Origin: Candidatus Choladousia intestinigallinarum
GTDB lineage: Bacteria > Bacillota > Clostridia > Lachnospirales > Lachnospiraceae
Assembly: GCA_018712605.1 (NCBI GenBank)
Contig: DVGR01000276.1
Coordinates: forward strand, 1 to 39,376
Direction of reading: 5' to 3'
Length of the DNA stretch: 39,376 nt
Within the stretch, counting starts at the first letter, position 1. Each line of letters begins with the position of its first letter. Positions 30,733 to 39,356 of the stretch are shown here, in pieces. Below the pieces are notes generated by a model. The model was not told where the DNA came from. It saw only the letters and a program-made list of their open reading frames with translations, and did no database searches. Made by a program: the position numbers and the translations under genes.

Positions 30733-32706
30733 TTAATCGTAAAAACGATTCAGAATCCATAAGAAATACATCCCTCCAGAAAAAATGGAAACAGCCAGCA
30801 GCCCTCTGTGACAGAGAGCCAGCAGGGCGGGGTTTTTCCGGGCCCGCTGGCAGAGGGCCATAAAAATAAGAACGGCGGGCAGAACCAGGAAGATTCCGAA
30901 ATCCGTACCGTAGCGCTGGAGAATTCCCGCCATCTCAATGTCAGCACAGACCACAGCCAGTCCCATAACCAGGGAGAGAAGAACAAAAGCTTTCAGCTTC
31001 AGAGTCCCTAAGATTTTTTTCGCCTGGCCAAAAGCACAGAGCAGCAGAAGAATGGGGTGAAACCAAAGAAAGCCTCCGAACATGGATTCCCGGATCGTAA
31101 CCCCCTGATACGTATTGGAAGTACTCACATGCTGCATAAAGGGATATACAGAATTTATGGAGGGCGGCTGCAGCAGGTAGGTAAACAAGCCGAAGGGCAG
31201 ACGGTCCAGATGAAAGCCTCTGGCTGTCATGTCGTTGGTAGTCAGGTTATAGTTTGCCCCGAAATCAAAAGGAGATCCGAAGCGGGCGTAATTATAGTAC
31301 ATGAGAAAGGCTGCTGTAAGCACGTACGGTATAGCGGCAGGCAGCAGGCTTTTTAGAATCTCTCTTCTCTGCGCCCGGTCTTTTCCGAAAAGAGCGGTTA
31401 TGGAAGGCCAGAAAAGTGGAAGGGCCAAAAGGCTTCCCACCAGCATTTGTGGCCGGCAGGCGGCTACCAGGGCCATACAGACGGCTCCAGCCGTGAGGGG
31501 GCCAGTCCTTAGGCCGCCGGATTCCCGGGAGGCGTTCAGCCAGAAATAAAAGCCCCAGATGGTAAGGGCAGCTCCCAGGGAAATCGGCATATTGTAAAAA
31601 GTCGGAGTCTCCACAATCAGGAAAAAGCCGCTGCCTGCCAGGAGACAGAAATCCAGGAGCACAAAAGCGCCCAGGGAGATCTTCTTAAAGTACCGGACCA
31701 CAAGAGTATCCAGAAGGAAAAAGACGCCCACAGCCAGAAAGGCGGCGTTCAGCAGCACTCCCAGATACGTGGGGAAGGCTGTTCCCGTCAGCAGATACCA
31801 GGGAAGATAATAGAGAAAGACGGGCAGAATGCCGAAGTAACAGTAGTATTTGCCCTCATAATAAGCTGTGTCCCAGGTAAAGGGAACGGATTCCGCTTTT
31901 CGCTGCCGGTAATCGTATGGATTTTCCATGGCCTTTAACTGCAGAGTCGGTTCATCGTCCAGGTAAAAATGGCCGTCCGTAATGGCCACGGCCAGCTTGT
32001 GATACTGTTTGTGATGATCCCAAGGGGGATTTACATAGTCTGGATTGTACGTGCCGATCCCTGCGGCCAGGAGCATCTGGGAGAGAAGCAGGAGGAAAAT
32101 GCAGCTGGTCTGCATCCGCCTTTTTAAAGAGTATGCGGTTCTGTACAGAACAGAACCTGGACGCAGGAAAAACAAAAGCAGAAAGACAGCGTACAGTCCC
32201 AGAAAGCGGCCAGGGGAGAAAAACAGGGGACGGAAAGAGTTCAGCTTTACAGTTCCAATGCGGTACGAACTGTAAAGAGTCGTGTTGACCGTTATTTTCA
32301 GGCTCTTTGCGTCGCCGCTGAGATTCAGCCGGATATATTTTGTACTCTCGTCATTGGGGTCAATAGTCAGGGAGGGGAGATCGTAATACTGGTTATTTCC
32401 CTGGTCCCTGGCTGAGATGGTAATGGAAAGAGTGCTGTCTGGATCCTCGGAGGCGAAGAGATCCAGATACAGATTCTCGGCTGGGGCATCCAGATTGTCC
32501 AGGAGAATGTATGGTTTTGCTCCGGAAGAAAGGTCAAAGGAGACAGACGCATCCTCCTGCACCGTACTGCCAGCGCTGTATGCGGCGGCAGGAGAAGATT
32601 CCTTCGGAAAGAAAAAAGACTCAAAGGTGCGGTAATTAAAGATAAACAATTCTATAAAAAGAGCGGCGAACGCCAGAAGCATATAAGCATTTTTTAAGTA
32701 TTTCAT
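30733..32706 (-). CDS. Large polytopic membrane protein, GT-C glycosyltransferase-like
   Basis: A 657-residue protein with an N-terminal transmembrane segment (about 8-25), an extracellular beta-rich region (about 45-160) and about ten to twelve further hydrophobic segments. A conserved-looking loop, YYEGKYYCYFGILPVFLYYL near residue 283, and the later VAACRPQMLVGSLL recall lipid-sugar-dependent GT-C enzymes. Neighbours support that reading: a CsbB-like polyprenyl-sugar synthase is next in the operon and YfhO is divergent. The sugar acceptor (teichoic acid, polysaccharide or protein) is unknown. GGAG precedes the ATG, and a strong leader hairpin lies upstream. Confidence 0.65.
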   Translation of the reverse strand: MKYLKNAYMLLAFAALFIELFIFNYRTFESFFFPKESSPAAAYSAGSTVQEDASVSFDLSSGAKPYILLDNLDAPAENLYLDLFASEDPDSTLSITISARDQGNNQYYDLPSLTIDPNDESTKYIRLNLSGDAKSLKITVNTTLYSSYRIGTVKLNSFRPLFFSPGRFLGLYAVFLLLFFLRPGSVLYRTAYSLKRRMQTSCIFLLLLSQMLLAAGIGTYNPDYVNPPWDHHKQYHKLAVAITDGHFYLDDEPTLQLKAMENPYDYRQRKAESVPFTWDTAYYEGKYYCYFGILPVFLYYLPWYLLTGTAFPTYLGVLLNAAFLAVGVFFLLDTLVVRYFKKISLGAFVLLDFCLLAGSGFFLIVETPTFYNMPISLGAALTIWGFYFWLNASRESGGLRTGPLTAGAVCMALVAACRPQMLVGSLLALPLFWPSITALFGKDRAQRREILKSLLPAAIPYVLTAAFLMYYNYARFGSPFDFGANYNLTTNDMTARGFHLDRLPFGLFTYLLQPPSINSVYPFMQHVSTSNTYQGVTIRESMFGGFLWFHPILLLLCAFGQAKKILGTLKLKAFVLLSLVMGLAVVCADIEMAGILQRYGTDFGIFLVLPAVLIFMALCQRARKNPALLALCHRGLLAVSIFSGGMYFLWILNRFYD

Positions 32707-32723
32707 AGTCAGGCTCCATAATT

Positions 32724-32761
32724 GGCTGTCAGTTGGCTGACCTGTCGGCCAACTGACAGCC
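32724..32761 (-). repeat. Perfect leader hairpin of the polytopic protein gene
   Basis: GGCTGTCAGTTGGC and GCCAACTGACAGCC form a 14 bp perfect stem with a 10-base loop. It lies between the minus-strand promoter (32777-32805) and the ATG, so it is at the 5' end of the mRNA. No T-run follows. Confidence 0.75.
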
Positions 32762-32776
32762 TTGATTCTTCAGGCA

Positions 32777-32805
32777 AGTATATCATTTTGCATTCTGCCT
32801 TACAA
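32777..32805 (-). promoter_or_regulatory. Promoter of the GT-C - GT2 operon
   Basis: On the minus strand TTGTAA (32800-32805), 17 bases, TATACT (32777-32782). Confidence 0.65.
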
Positions 32806-32860
32806 TAATTTACCAAAAATTCTGCAATCTTAAGAAAATCTGAAGATTTGAAGAGGCGGC

Positions 32861-32889
32861 TTGAAAATATTTTCCAAATGAAATAGCAT
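32861..32889 (+). promoter_or_regulatory. Promoter of yfhO-type gene
   Basis: TTGAAA (32861-32866), 17 bases, TAGCAT (32884-32889), 28 bases before the ATG. Confidence 0.55.
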
Positions 32890-32916
32890 TCAAAATAGCC
32901 AGAAAGGAGAAAATTT

Positions 32917-35715
32917 ATGGACATTAAGATTCTGACAGATAAAAAACGTAAAAATATTTCCCCTTATGGAATTTACAGCCTTTGCTTTGTGCTTGTCTCC
33001 GCTGCTGTTTTTTCCTGGTTTTTCCTGAATGGAAAGACTTTGATCTGGAAAGAGACGGACGGGCTGACGCAGCATTTTAACTCTCTTGTCTACTATCGTT
33101 CCTGGCTGAGGGGAATTTTAAAGAACCTGCTTATCAATCACCGTCTGGAAATCCCCATGTGGAACTGGAATGTGGGGTACGGAGCGGATGTAATCACCAC
33201 CTTTCACTACTATGTATTAGGCGATCCCTTAAATCTTTTAAGTGTTTTTGTGCCCCAAAAGAGCATGGAGGCTTTTTACGGCGGGCTGATTGTGCTTCGG
33301 ATTTGGCTGGCGGGGATGGCTTTTCTTCTATGGAGCCGCAGCTTAGGAGAAAAAAGCTCCTGGACGGCTGCGGGAGCTCTGATCTATTCTTTTAATTTTT
33401 GGACTATTATGGCAGGGGTGCGGCATCCCTTTTTCATGAATCCCCTTATTTATCTTCCCCTGATCCTCATGGGAATCGATAAGATTTTCAAAAAGGAAAA
33501 GCCCTTTCTGTTTATAGGGATGACGGCTCTGTGCGCAGTGAGCAACTTTTATTTTTTCTATATGATCTGCGTTCTCATGTTCTTTTATGCAGTAGGCCGA
33601 TATATGGCTTGGTTCAGGCCCATACGCCCAAAAGAACTCCTGGGATGGTTTTTTAAATTCGTATTCTGCTTTGCCGTGGGAACTGCCGTCTCAGCGGTGA
33701 TTCTTCTTCCGGTGGCCTTGGTGATGCTGAATTCCGGAAGGGCGGAGGCAGGGGCGGTAGTCAAGGCTTTTTATCCGGCGCTCTATTACTGGAAGTTCCC
33801 CGGGGCTTTTCTTGCCGGACAGGCAGGCTATTGGAATAAGATGGGCTATACGGCCCTGGGGGTGCTGGCGGTTCTGCAGCTTTTCCTGAAGAGAAAGCGG
33901 GGAGGATCCCTGAAGAGGGGCTTCCTTTTTATGACACTTCTGCTGCTGATTCCATGGTGCGGCCATGCTTTGAACGGATTTTCTTATGTGACAAACCGCT
34001 TTGTCTGGGCTTATGGAATGCTGAATGGCTATATTGCCGCAAGAATGTGTCCGGAGCTTTTATCCCTGGACAAAAAGGAAAAGCTGCGGCTGGGGATCGC
34101 TGCGGGAATATACTGCGGCTTCTGCTATATAAACCGGGAGACCAGGACAGAATTTGTGCTGGCGGCTATGGTTCCCCTGTGCTTTCTGCTGCTGTTTTTC
34201 CTGACGGCGGAGAAGGACTGGATCTTGGCTCACAGGCCCAGGGTTAAGGCGGGCCTTTTTCTCTTTCTGTGTTTCTGCCTTATCCTTCAGGGCATCTATA
34301 AATATTCTCCCGAGGAACAGGATTATATATCTGAATTTGAAAATCAGGGACAGGCTTTAAGGGATCTAACAGAAAATACTCCCAGCAGCCTCCTGAAAGA
34401 GATAGAAGACGAAAGGGTATGGAGATATGACTCCGGGAGTACGGGGGAGATTAACAACAGTGGGCTGCAGCAGCAGGCCATGCGGGTGAATTTCTACTGG
34501 AGTCTGGCAGACGGCACGGTAAATCAGTTTCAGAGAGAGATGTATCTCAATACCCAGCAGGATCACAAGTATGACGGGCTGGACGGGAGAATGGCCCTGG
34601 AGGCTCTGGCCGGGGTCAGGTATTTTCTGGTTCCGGAGGGAAAGACCGGCTATCTTCCCTATGGTTACGATCAGTTGAAAGTTTCAGGAGAAGCGGGAGA
34701 TGGAGAGGTCTATTCTGTGTATGAAAACCCTGACAGCCTTCCTTTGGCCTACACCTGTTCTTCCTATATATTAAGAGAAGACTATGAAAAGATGTCGGCG
34801 ACGCAGAAGCAGCAGGCTCTTCTGCAGGGAGCGGTGACAGAAAAAGCTCCCAAGTCAGGGCGTCTTCAGGAGATTGCTCCACGGTTTACGGAGAGCTATC
34901 CTGAATATACGGTGAAAGAAGGAGAGGGCCTTTCCTGGGAGGAAGGAAAAGTGACTGTCGAACAGGAAGGAGCGTCTCTCACCATATCTTTCCAGGGTAT
35001 GGCTGACTGTGAGACGTATTTCATTTTAGAAGGGCTGGATTATGAGGATATAAATCCCTTGGAGCTGTGCTCGGAAGAAGAGATAGCATCAATGGATGCG
35101 TACACACGAAATAAACTGTACTCCCAAAACCGGGACTGGGAGGGCTCCCAGTCGGCGGTGCTGAAAATAAAGGGGGAACAGACGGAAAAGAAACTGAAGT
35201 ATCTCACAAGAGAAAACTCTTTTTCATCCGGAGTGGAGGACTTCCTGGTAAACATAGGCTGCAGTTCTGAGGCGGTCAGCGAGATCAAAGTGACCTTTCA
35301 GAATCCCGGCGTTTATACTTTTGACCGTTTATATGTGGCCTGCCAGCCGGTACAGGAGATGAAAGAGTGGATAGAGGAACTGGGCTCCATTACGCCAAAG
35401 AGTCTGCAGCTTGAGGGGAACCGGGTGGAGGCTGAAGCTTCTCTTGCCGAGCCAGGGCTTCTCTGCTTTTCTATTCCCTACAGCCGGGGATGGACGGCCT
35501 ATGTGGATGGAGAAAAGGCTGAAGTCCTCCAGGTCAACACCATGAATCTGGCAGTGGAGCTGGGAGAAGGAGAGCATATCATCGAATTGCGCTATGAGAC
35601 GCCGGGGCTTAGGGAAGGGGCGGCAATCTCAGCTGGAGGGCTGATTTTCCTGGGCATTTTACTCTTTATTAGTAGAAAGAAAAGGAAAACGAAAGAAAAT
35701 ATTAAATTTGCTTGA
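32917..35715 (+). CDS. YfhO family membrane protein
   Basis: A 932-residue polytopic protein. After an N-terminal segment, the motif KETDGLTQHFNSLVYYR (near residue 46) and WNWNVGYGADVITTFHYYVL (near residue 86) are typical of YfhO, a GT-C-like enzyme. About twelve hydrophobic segments extend to about residue 460, then a large extracellular domain (470-900) with ACQPVQEM and a beta-sandwich end YSRGWTAYVDGEKAEVLQVN, and a final membrane segment with a basic tail. In Bacillus YfhO works with CsbB and GtcA to glycosylate lipoteichoic acid. Here it is divergent to a CsbB-like gene. AAAGGAG precedes the ATG. Confidence 0.9.
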   Translation: MDIKILTDKKRKNISPYGIYSLCFVLVSAAVFSWFFLNGKTLIWKETDGLTQHFNSLVYYRSWLRGILKNLLINHRLEIPMWNWNVGYGADVITTFHYYVLGDPLNLLSVFVPQKSMEAFYGGLIVLRIWLAGMAFLLWSRSLGEKSSWTAAGALIYSFNFWTIMAGVRHPFFMNPLIYLPLILMGIDKIFKKEKPFLFIGMTALCAVSNFYFFYMICVLMFFYAVGRYMAWFRPIRPKELLGWFFKFVFCFAVGTAVSAVILLPVALVMLNSGRAEAGAVVKAFYPALYYWKFPGAFLAGQAGYWNKMGYTALGVLAVLQLFLKRKRGGSLKRGFLFMTLLLLIPWCGHALNGFSYVTNRFVWAYGMLNGYIAARMCPELLSLDKKEKLRLGIAAGIYCGFCYINRETRTEFVLAAMVPLCFLLLFFLTAEKDWILAHRPRVKAGLFLFLCFCLILQGIYKYSPEEQDYISEFENQGQALRDLTENTPSSLLKEIEDERVWRYDSGSTGEINNSGLQQQAMRVNFYWSLADGTVNQFQREMYLNTQQDHKYDGLDGRMALEALAGVRYFLVPEGKTGYLPYGYDQLKVSGEAGDGEVYSVYENPDSLPLAYTCSSYILREDYEKMSATQKQQALLQGAVTEKAPKSGRLQEIAPRFTESYPEYTVKEGEGLSWEEGKVTVEQEGASLTISFQGMADCETYFILEGLDYEDINPLELCSEEEIASMDAYTRNKLYSQNRDWEGSQSAVLKIKGEQTEKKLKYLTRENSFSSGVEDFLVNIGCSSEAVSEIKVTFQNPGVYTFDRLYVACQPVQEMKEWIEELGSITPKSLQLEGNRVEAEASLAEPGLLCFSIPYSRGWTAYVDGEKAEVLQVNTMNLAVELGEGEHIIELRYETPGLREGAAISAGGLIFLGILLFISRKKRKTKENIKFA

Positions 35716-35740
35716 CAAAAGTGAGGAATCATATTACAAT
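35712..35740 (+). promoter_or_regulatory. Promoter of the wall hydrolase gene
   Basis: TTGACA (35712-35717) overlaps the yfhO stop codon; 17 bases later is TACAAT (35735-35740). An 80-base leader follows. Confidence 0.75.
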
Positions 35741-35820
35741 TACTTCGTAATCGAGATGTAACAAAACTGTAACAAATTTAACAGAAACGTAGCAGATGTT
35801 TCTGGAAGAGGAGGAAATTA

Positions 35821-37335
35821 ATGAGGAAGAATACTGGACGAACCATAATGTGCGCATTTTCAGCGCTTGCTGTATCAGCGCTTGCGGGCATGACGGGGAT
35901 GGCACAGGAAGAATCCGATGTAATAGCGATTCCTTATGAAGAGTCTGATGCATGGCAGGAGCTGGCCATGGTTAATGATGATACAGTGAGTACAGGAATA
36001 AACATTCGGGCAGCGGCCAATGAGGACAGCGAGGTGATTGGCTATCTTTACAATGGCGGAGCAGCCTGGGTGATCAACAAGGGAGAGACCTGGACAGAGC
36101 TTTACTCAGGAGGCCTGACAGGCTTCGTAAAGAACGAGTATCTGATGTATGCAGACGATGTGAAAGGTTTGGCGGATCACTACGGCAAAGAGGGCGTAGC
36201 CACTACCTGGGATCATGTCCAGCTTTTCGCAGAAGCGGACGGCGGCTCAGAGATTCTGGAATATCTCGAGACAGGCGATTCCTTTATACTGGCAGAGGAC
36301 GGAGGACACTGGCTGGCTGTACAGTATGGAGCCGATGATCTTGCGTATTTATCCTCTGAGGATGTGACGAGAGTCCTTCTGCTGGATACGGCGGTGGCCA
36401 AGGACGAGAGCTATAAGGATGCCGGACAGGCAGAAGAGACTTATACGGAAACTGAGTATACGGAAGAAACTTCCAGCTATGAAGACACATACACAGAGCC
36501 TTCTACGGAACCTTCTTATACAGAGCCTTCTTACACAGAGCCTTCCTATACGGAAACCGAACCGGCCTATACAGAAGAGACTTCCCCTGAGACAGAGTAT
36601 ACAGAAGCTACGGAGGCGCCGGTATACACAGAAGATACCTCAACAGAGACCGAGTATACAGAAGACACCTCAGCAGATACTGTCTATACAGAGGATACTT
36701 CGGATGACACTTCAAATGACACTTCAGATGAGGGAACAGAAGATGTGATTGAGGACGACGGTTCCTACTACGATGCGGATTCTGATACATATTATGACGA
36801 GAACGGAAATGTAGTTTCAGAAGACTACAGTTCAGATACTACGATAGACGCATCCGATTATGCTGAAGCTGAGGCTGCAGCCCAGGCCGCAGCAGATGCT
36901 TATGCAGAGACAGAAGCGTATGTACAGACAGAAGCATACGTGGAGACAGAAGCATACGTGGAGACAGAAGCGCCTCAGACAGAGGCTGCAGCCAGCAGCG
37001 CCTCCACGGACGATGCAAGCCTTCTGGCAGCTCTGATCTACTGTGAGGCAGGAAACCAGAGCTATGAGGGAATGGTAGCTGTAGGAGCCGTGGTTATGAA
37101 CCGGGTAAGCAGTCCTTCCTTCCCCAACAGCATCAGTGAAGTGATTTATCAGAGCGGCCAATTCACGCCCGCATCCAGCGGTGCTTTGGCCAGCGCCCTG
37201 GCCAGCGGCGTCCCCAGCGCCTGCTACGAAGCGGCCAGTGCGGCCCTTGCAGGAGAGAATCCGGTAGGAGGAGCCCTTTACTTCAATACCGGTTCAGGAC
37301 AGGGCATGAAGATTGGAGACCACCAGTTCTATTAA
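35821..37335 (+). CDS. Secreted cell wall hydrolase with SH3 domains, repeat linker and SleB-type domain
   Basis: A 504-residue exported protein. It has a signal peptide (about 1-28, ending GMA-QEE), an SH3-type domain (about 55-105, TGINIRAAANEDSEVIGYLY), and a second SH3-like unit (about 115-185). A Thr/Glu/Tyr/Ser-rich linker (about 200-395) contains repeats such as TEPSYTEPSYTEPSYTE and the alternation AYVETEAYVETEA. A C-terminal Hydrolase_2 (SleB) domain (401-504) starts LLAALIYCEAGNQSYEGMVA, with Glu409 as the likely catalytic acid. It should act on peptidoglycan outside the membrane, in growth, sporulation or germination. The linker is highly acidic, spanning or sticking to the wall. 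AGGAGG lies 6 bases before the ATG. Confidence 0.92.
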   Translation: MRKNTGRTIMCAFSALAVSALAGMTGMAQEESDVIAIPYEESDAWQELAMVNDDTVSTGINIRAAANEDSEVIGYLYNGGAAWVINKGETWTELYSGGLTGFVKNEYLMYADDVKGLADHYGKEGVATTWDHVQLFAEADGGSEILEYLETGDSFILAEDGGHWLAVQYGADDLAYLSSEDVTRVLLLDTAVAKDESYKDAGQAEETYTETEYTEETSSYEDTYTEPSTEPSYTEPSYTEPSYTETEPAYTEETSPETEYTEATEAPVYTEDTSTETEYTEDTSADTVYTEDTSDDTSNDTSDEGTEDVIEDDGSYYDADSDTYYDENGNVVSEDYSSDTTIDASDYAEAEAAAQAAADAYAETEAYVQTEAYVETEAYVETEAPQTEAAASSASTDDASLLAALIYCEAGNQSYEGMVAVGAVVMNRVSSPSFPNSISEVIYQSGQFTPASSGALASALASGVPSACYEAASAALAGENPVGGALYFNTGSGQGMKIGDHQFY

Positions 37336-37388
37336 ACTCCATCGGTGGACGATGTAAAAAGAATACCAAATGAACAACTTACCTCACA

Positions 37389-37437
37389 CGAGGAAAGCCG
37401 TCACTATTGTGAGTAGTGGCGGCTATTTTCTTCCTCG
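37389..37437. terminator. Bidirectional terminator between convergent genes
   Basis: CGAGGAA and GCCGTCACTA pair with TAGTGGCGGC and TTCCTCG, with A/T-rich flanks on both sides. Confidence 0.8.
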
Positions 37438-37459
37438 AAAGATTGTAAAAATCCCTTTC

Positions 37460-37972
37460 CTACAAAAGTTCTTTCATCACAAATTCGTAAACAGCCTGGC
37501 ACTTTGTACGCCAGTTGGCGCAGACAGCCTTGGCCTGGGCTTCATCCGGAACGGTGATGGTCAGATCAATGGGATTTGAGTGCTTTTCTTTCACAAGGCA
37601 GCGAACGGAATACTCGTTGGCTGTATTTTTATAATAGTCAGCTAGGACAGATACCTCGTCCCGAAGCTGCATTTTATTTTCTTTCATGTACTCGTCGATT
37701 TCATTGCGGATCGCTGAAGAAATACGCTTGTGGAAGTAGAGAAGCGTCTCCTCGCCAGACTCTGTCAGTGAAAAATACGAACTGTTCCGTATGGTTTCCT
37801 GCCGGATCAGCTTGGATTCGGTAAGCTCAGCCAGAACAGACTGAAGGGTAAAGTAGGAAGTATACCCCTTATCCAGGATAAAAGATGAAATCTGGGAGTT
37901 GGTCAGGGGAAAATCCACCTTATCCAGCATGTAAAGAACGATAAGTTTGTATAATGTCAGAGGTTCAGACAT
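37460..37972 (-). CDS. DUF4364 family protein
   Basis: A 170-residue protein of the DUF4364 family, found mainly in Clostridia. The N-terminal half reads LTLYKLIVLYMLDKVDFPLT followed by NSQISSFILDKGY and LTESKLI, a winged-helix pattern resembling PadR-like regulators; the C-terminal half is a small alpha/beta domain (residues about 95-170). DNA binding is plausible but unproven. It overlaps the radical SAM gene by 8 bases, so the two are translated together. Confidence 0.88.
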   Translation of the reverse strand: MSEPLTLYKLIVLYMLDKVDFPLTNSQISSFILDKGYTSYFTLQSVLAELTESKLIRQETIRNSSYFSLTESGEETLLYFHKRISSAIRNEIDEYMKENKMQLRDEVSVLADYYKNTANEYSVRCLVKEKHSNPIDLTITVPDEAQAKAVCANWRTKCQAVYEFVMKELL

Positions 37973-38921
37973 TTATAGTTCCTCCTTTGTCAGAAAAAAG
38001 CTTTACAAAATATTTTCCCTGCCAGGTTCCTTTCTGGCGGAAAGCAGAGTGGAGGGCATTCAGAACCGTGCGCTTCTGAAGAGTCCATTTAGGCGCCACA
38101 AGAAGGTCTGCCGGTCCATCCCCTGTGAGTCTGTGGATGACAATGGAAGGATCTAAATGTTCTGCGCATTTTATCACCATGTCAACGTATTCCTCCTGGC
38201 TGGGAATAAAAAAAGGCTCTCTTAGGTAGGCTTCAGCCAGATCCGTCCCCTTTAGAATATGGAGAAGCTGCAGTTTGATGCCCTGAATGCCGGCTTTATT
38301 CAAATAGTGAATCGTCTGCAGCATCTGCTCTTCCGTCTCGCCGGGCAGATAAAGGATCACATGTACGATGACCTCGATCCGCCGCTCACGCAGATCCGCC
38401 GCTGCTTTCTCAAAGCATTTCAGGGGATATCCCCGTCGGATAAAAAGGGCTGTCTCCTGATGCATAGTCTGCAGCCCCAGTTCCACCCATACAGGTTTGA
38501 TTCGGTTCAGCTTTTCCAGCAGAGCCAGGACATCCGGGGGCAGGCAGTCCGGCCGGGTGGCAATGGACAGCGCCACGATTTCAGGATCCTCAATGGCCTC
38601 TGTGAAAATTTTCTCCAGATATTCCACTGGAGCGTATGTGTTCGTATACGCCTGAAAATAAGCAATAAAGAGGCGGACGGGACGTTTCTGCCGGATCATG
38701 GCCTTCTGGGCCTGAATCTGCGACCGTATGGACAGGGAAGGGGAAGCGGCAAAATCGCCGGAACCTCCTGCGCTGCAGAAAATACAGCCTCCCTCCCCCA
38801 GCGTCCCGTCCCGGTTGGGGCAGGTCATGCCTCCGTTCAGAGTGAGCCGGTAGACCTTTTCTCCGTAGCGGCGGTGCATTTCATAATTAAGGGAATGGTA
38901 AGGCTTCTCGTCCCATTTCAT
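37965..38921 (-). CDS. TIGR01212 family radical SAM protein (YhcC/YtqA-like)
   Basis: A 318-residue radical SAM enzyme. The cluster motif is split as CPNRDGTLGEGGCIFCSAGG, that is CX10CX2C, starting near residue 34, which characterises this family. It also shows RLFIAYFQAYTNTYAP near residue 83, ATRPDCLP near residue 127 and VELGLQTMHQETA near residue 146. The Bacillus homologue YtqA has been linked to tRNA wobble uridine modification, so a tRNA role is likely but is taken from the family. The ATG at 38921 is preceded by AAAGGA. Last of the leftward pair with DUF4364 behind it. Confidence 0.92.
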   Translation of the reverse strand: MKWDEKPYHSLNYEMHRRYGEKVYRLTLNGGMTCPNRDGTLGEGGCIFCSAGGSGDFAASPSLSIRSQIQAQKAMIRQKRPVRLFIAYFQAYTNTYAPVEYLEKIFTEAIEDPEIVALSIATRPDCLPPDVLALLEKLNRIKPVWVELGLQTMHQETALFIRRGYPLKCFEKAAADLRERRIEVIVHVILYLPGETEEQMLQTIHYLNKAGIQGIKLQLLHILKGTDLAEAYLREPFFIPSQEEYVDMVIKCAEHLDPSIVIHRLTGDGPADLLVAPKWTLQKRTVLNALHSAFRQKGTWQGKYFVKLFSDKGGTINV

Positions 38922-38970
38922 GGATGCAGGGTCCTTTCTAGTATCTGAAAATTTAAGACTAAACGTTCAA

Positions 38971-39104
38971 GCCGTGCTTCTTTTTATTCCCGCGAGCAAC
39001 GAGCCAAGTAGCCATGCTTGCATGGATATTTGGCGACTGCCGCGAGGGTCAAAAACCCCGCTGCTCTGCAGCGGGGTTTTTGATTATCGCCCTCAAAGCA
39101 CGGC
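38971..39104. repeat. Long nested palindrome upstream of the radical SAM gene
   Basis: GCCGTGCTT (38971-38979) and AAGCACGGC (39096-39104) enclose two strong hairpins: GCCAA..CCATGC-TT-GCATGG..TTGGC (about 39003-39034) and the terminator-like AAAAACCCCGCTGC/GCAGCGGGGTTTTT (39051-39081). Also CCCGCGAG and CCGCGAGGG occur inside. No gene fits in 38922-39376. Confidence 0.65.
39051..39081. terminator. Bidirectional intrinsic terminator
   Basis: CCCCGCTGC-tct-GCAGCGGGG flanked by A5 and T5, able to stop transcription both ways. Confidence 0.85.
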
Positions 39105-39214
39105 ATCATAGAGTAAGTTTATCATAGAGAAGGAGATTTAGCAAATTTTTTAAAGAGACTTTTCGGAATTTAACTTTAAGAAGCAAAATTAAGGAAAGCC
39201 TAATAGTACGCAAA

Positions 39215-39243
39215 TTGACAAATGTGATGCAATCAACTATATT
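39215..39243 (+). promoter_or_regulatory. Promoter toward the right edge
   Basis: TTGACA (39215-39220), 17 bases, TATATT (39238-39243). It drives a transcript beginning with the structured element at 39247 and leaving the window. Confidence 0.75.
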
Positions 39244-39246
39244 ACT

Positions 39247-39356
39247 ATAAAAGCCAGTCTCGGTGAACGGACAGAAGGGCGCATGCGTTTAGCGCCGACC
39301 GAAGCGGAGCGGAGACTTGCGGGAGCACGCAGTGCGGAGCAATCCGTGGCTTTTAT
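39247..39356 (+). ncRNA. 110 nt three-way-junction structured element (candidate leader RNA or palindromic repeat)
   Basis: Perfect outer stem ATAAAAGCCA (39247-39256) with TGGCTTTTAT (39347-39356). Inside, arm 1 pairs GTCTC with GAGAC (39257-39261, 39312-39316) and includes CGGT/ACCG and GGCGC/GCGCC. Arm 2 pairs TTGC with GCAA and GCAC with GTGC (39317-39342). Arm 2 recurs with compensatory changes in the MITE-like copy A. I cannot assign it to a known riboswitch class. Confidence 0.55.

Noticed and set aside
36480-36720. CRISPR-like array
   Set aside because: The repeats are short, in-frame protein repeats without spacers of constant length; no cas genes are present.
36419-36748. Arg/Gln/Ile-rich frame in the linker region of the wall hydrolase
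   Set aside because: It is a shifted-frame reading of the periodic repeat DNA; the secreted hydrolase frame is continuous and explains it.
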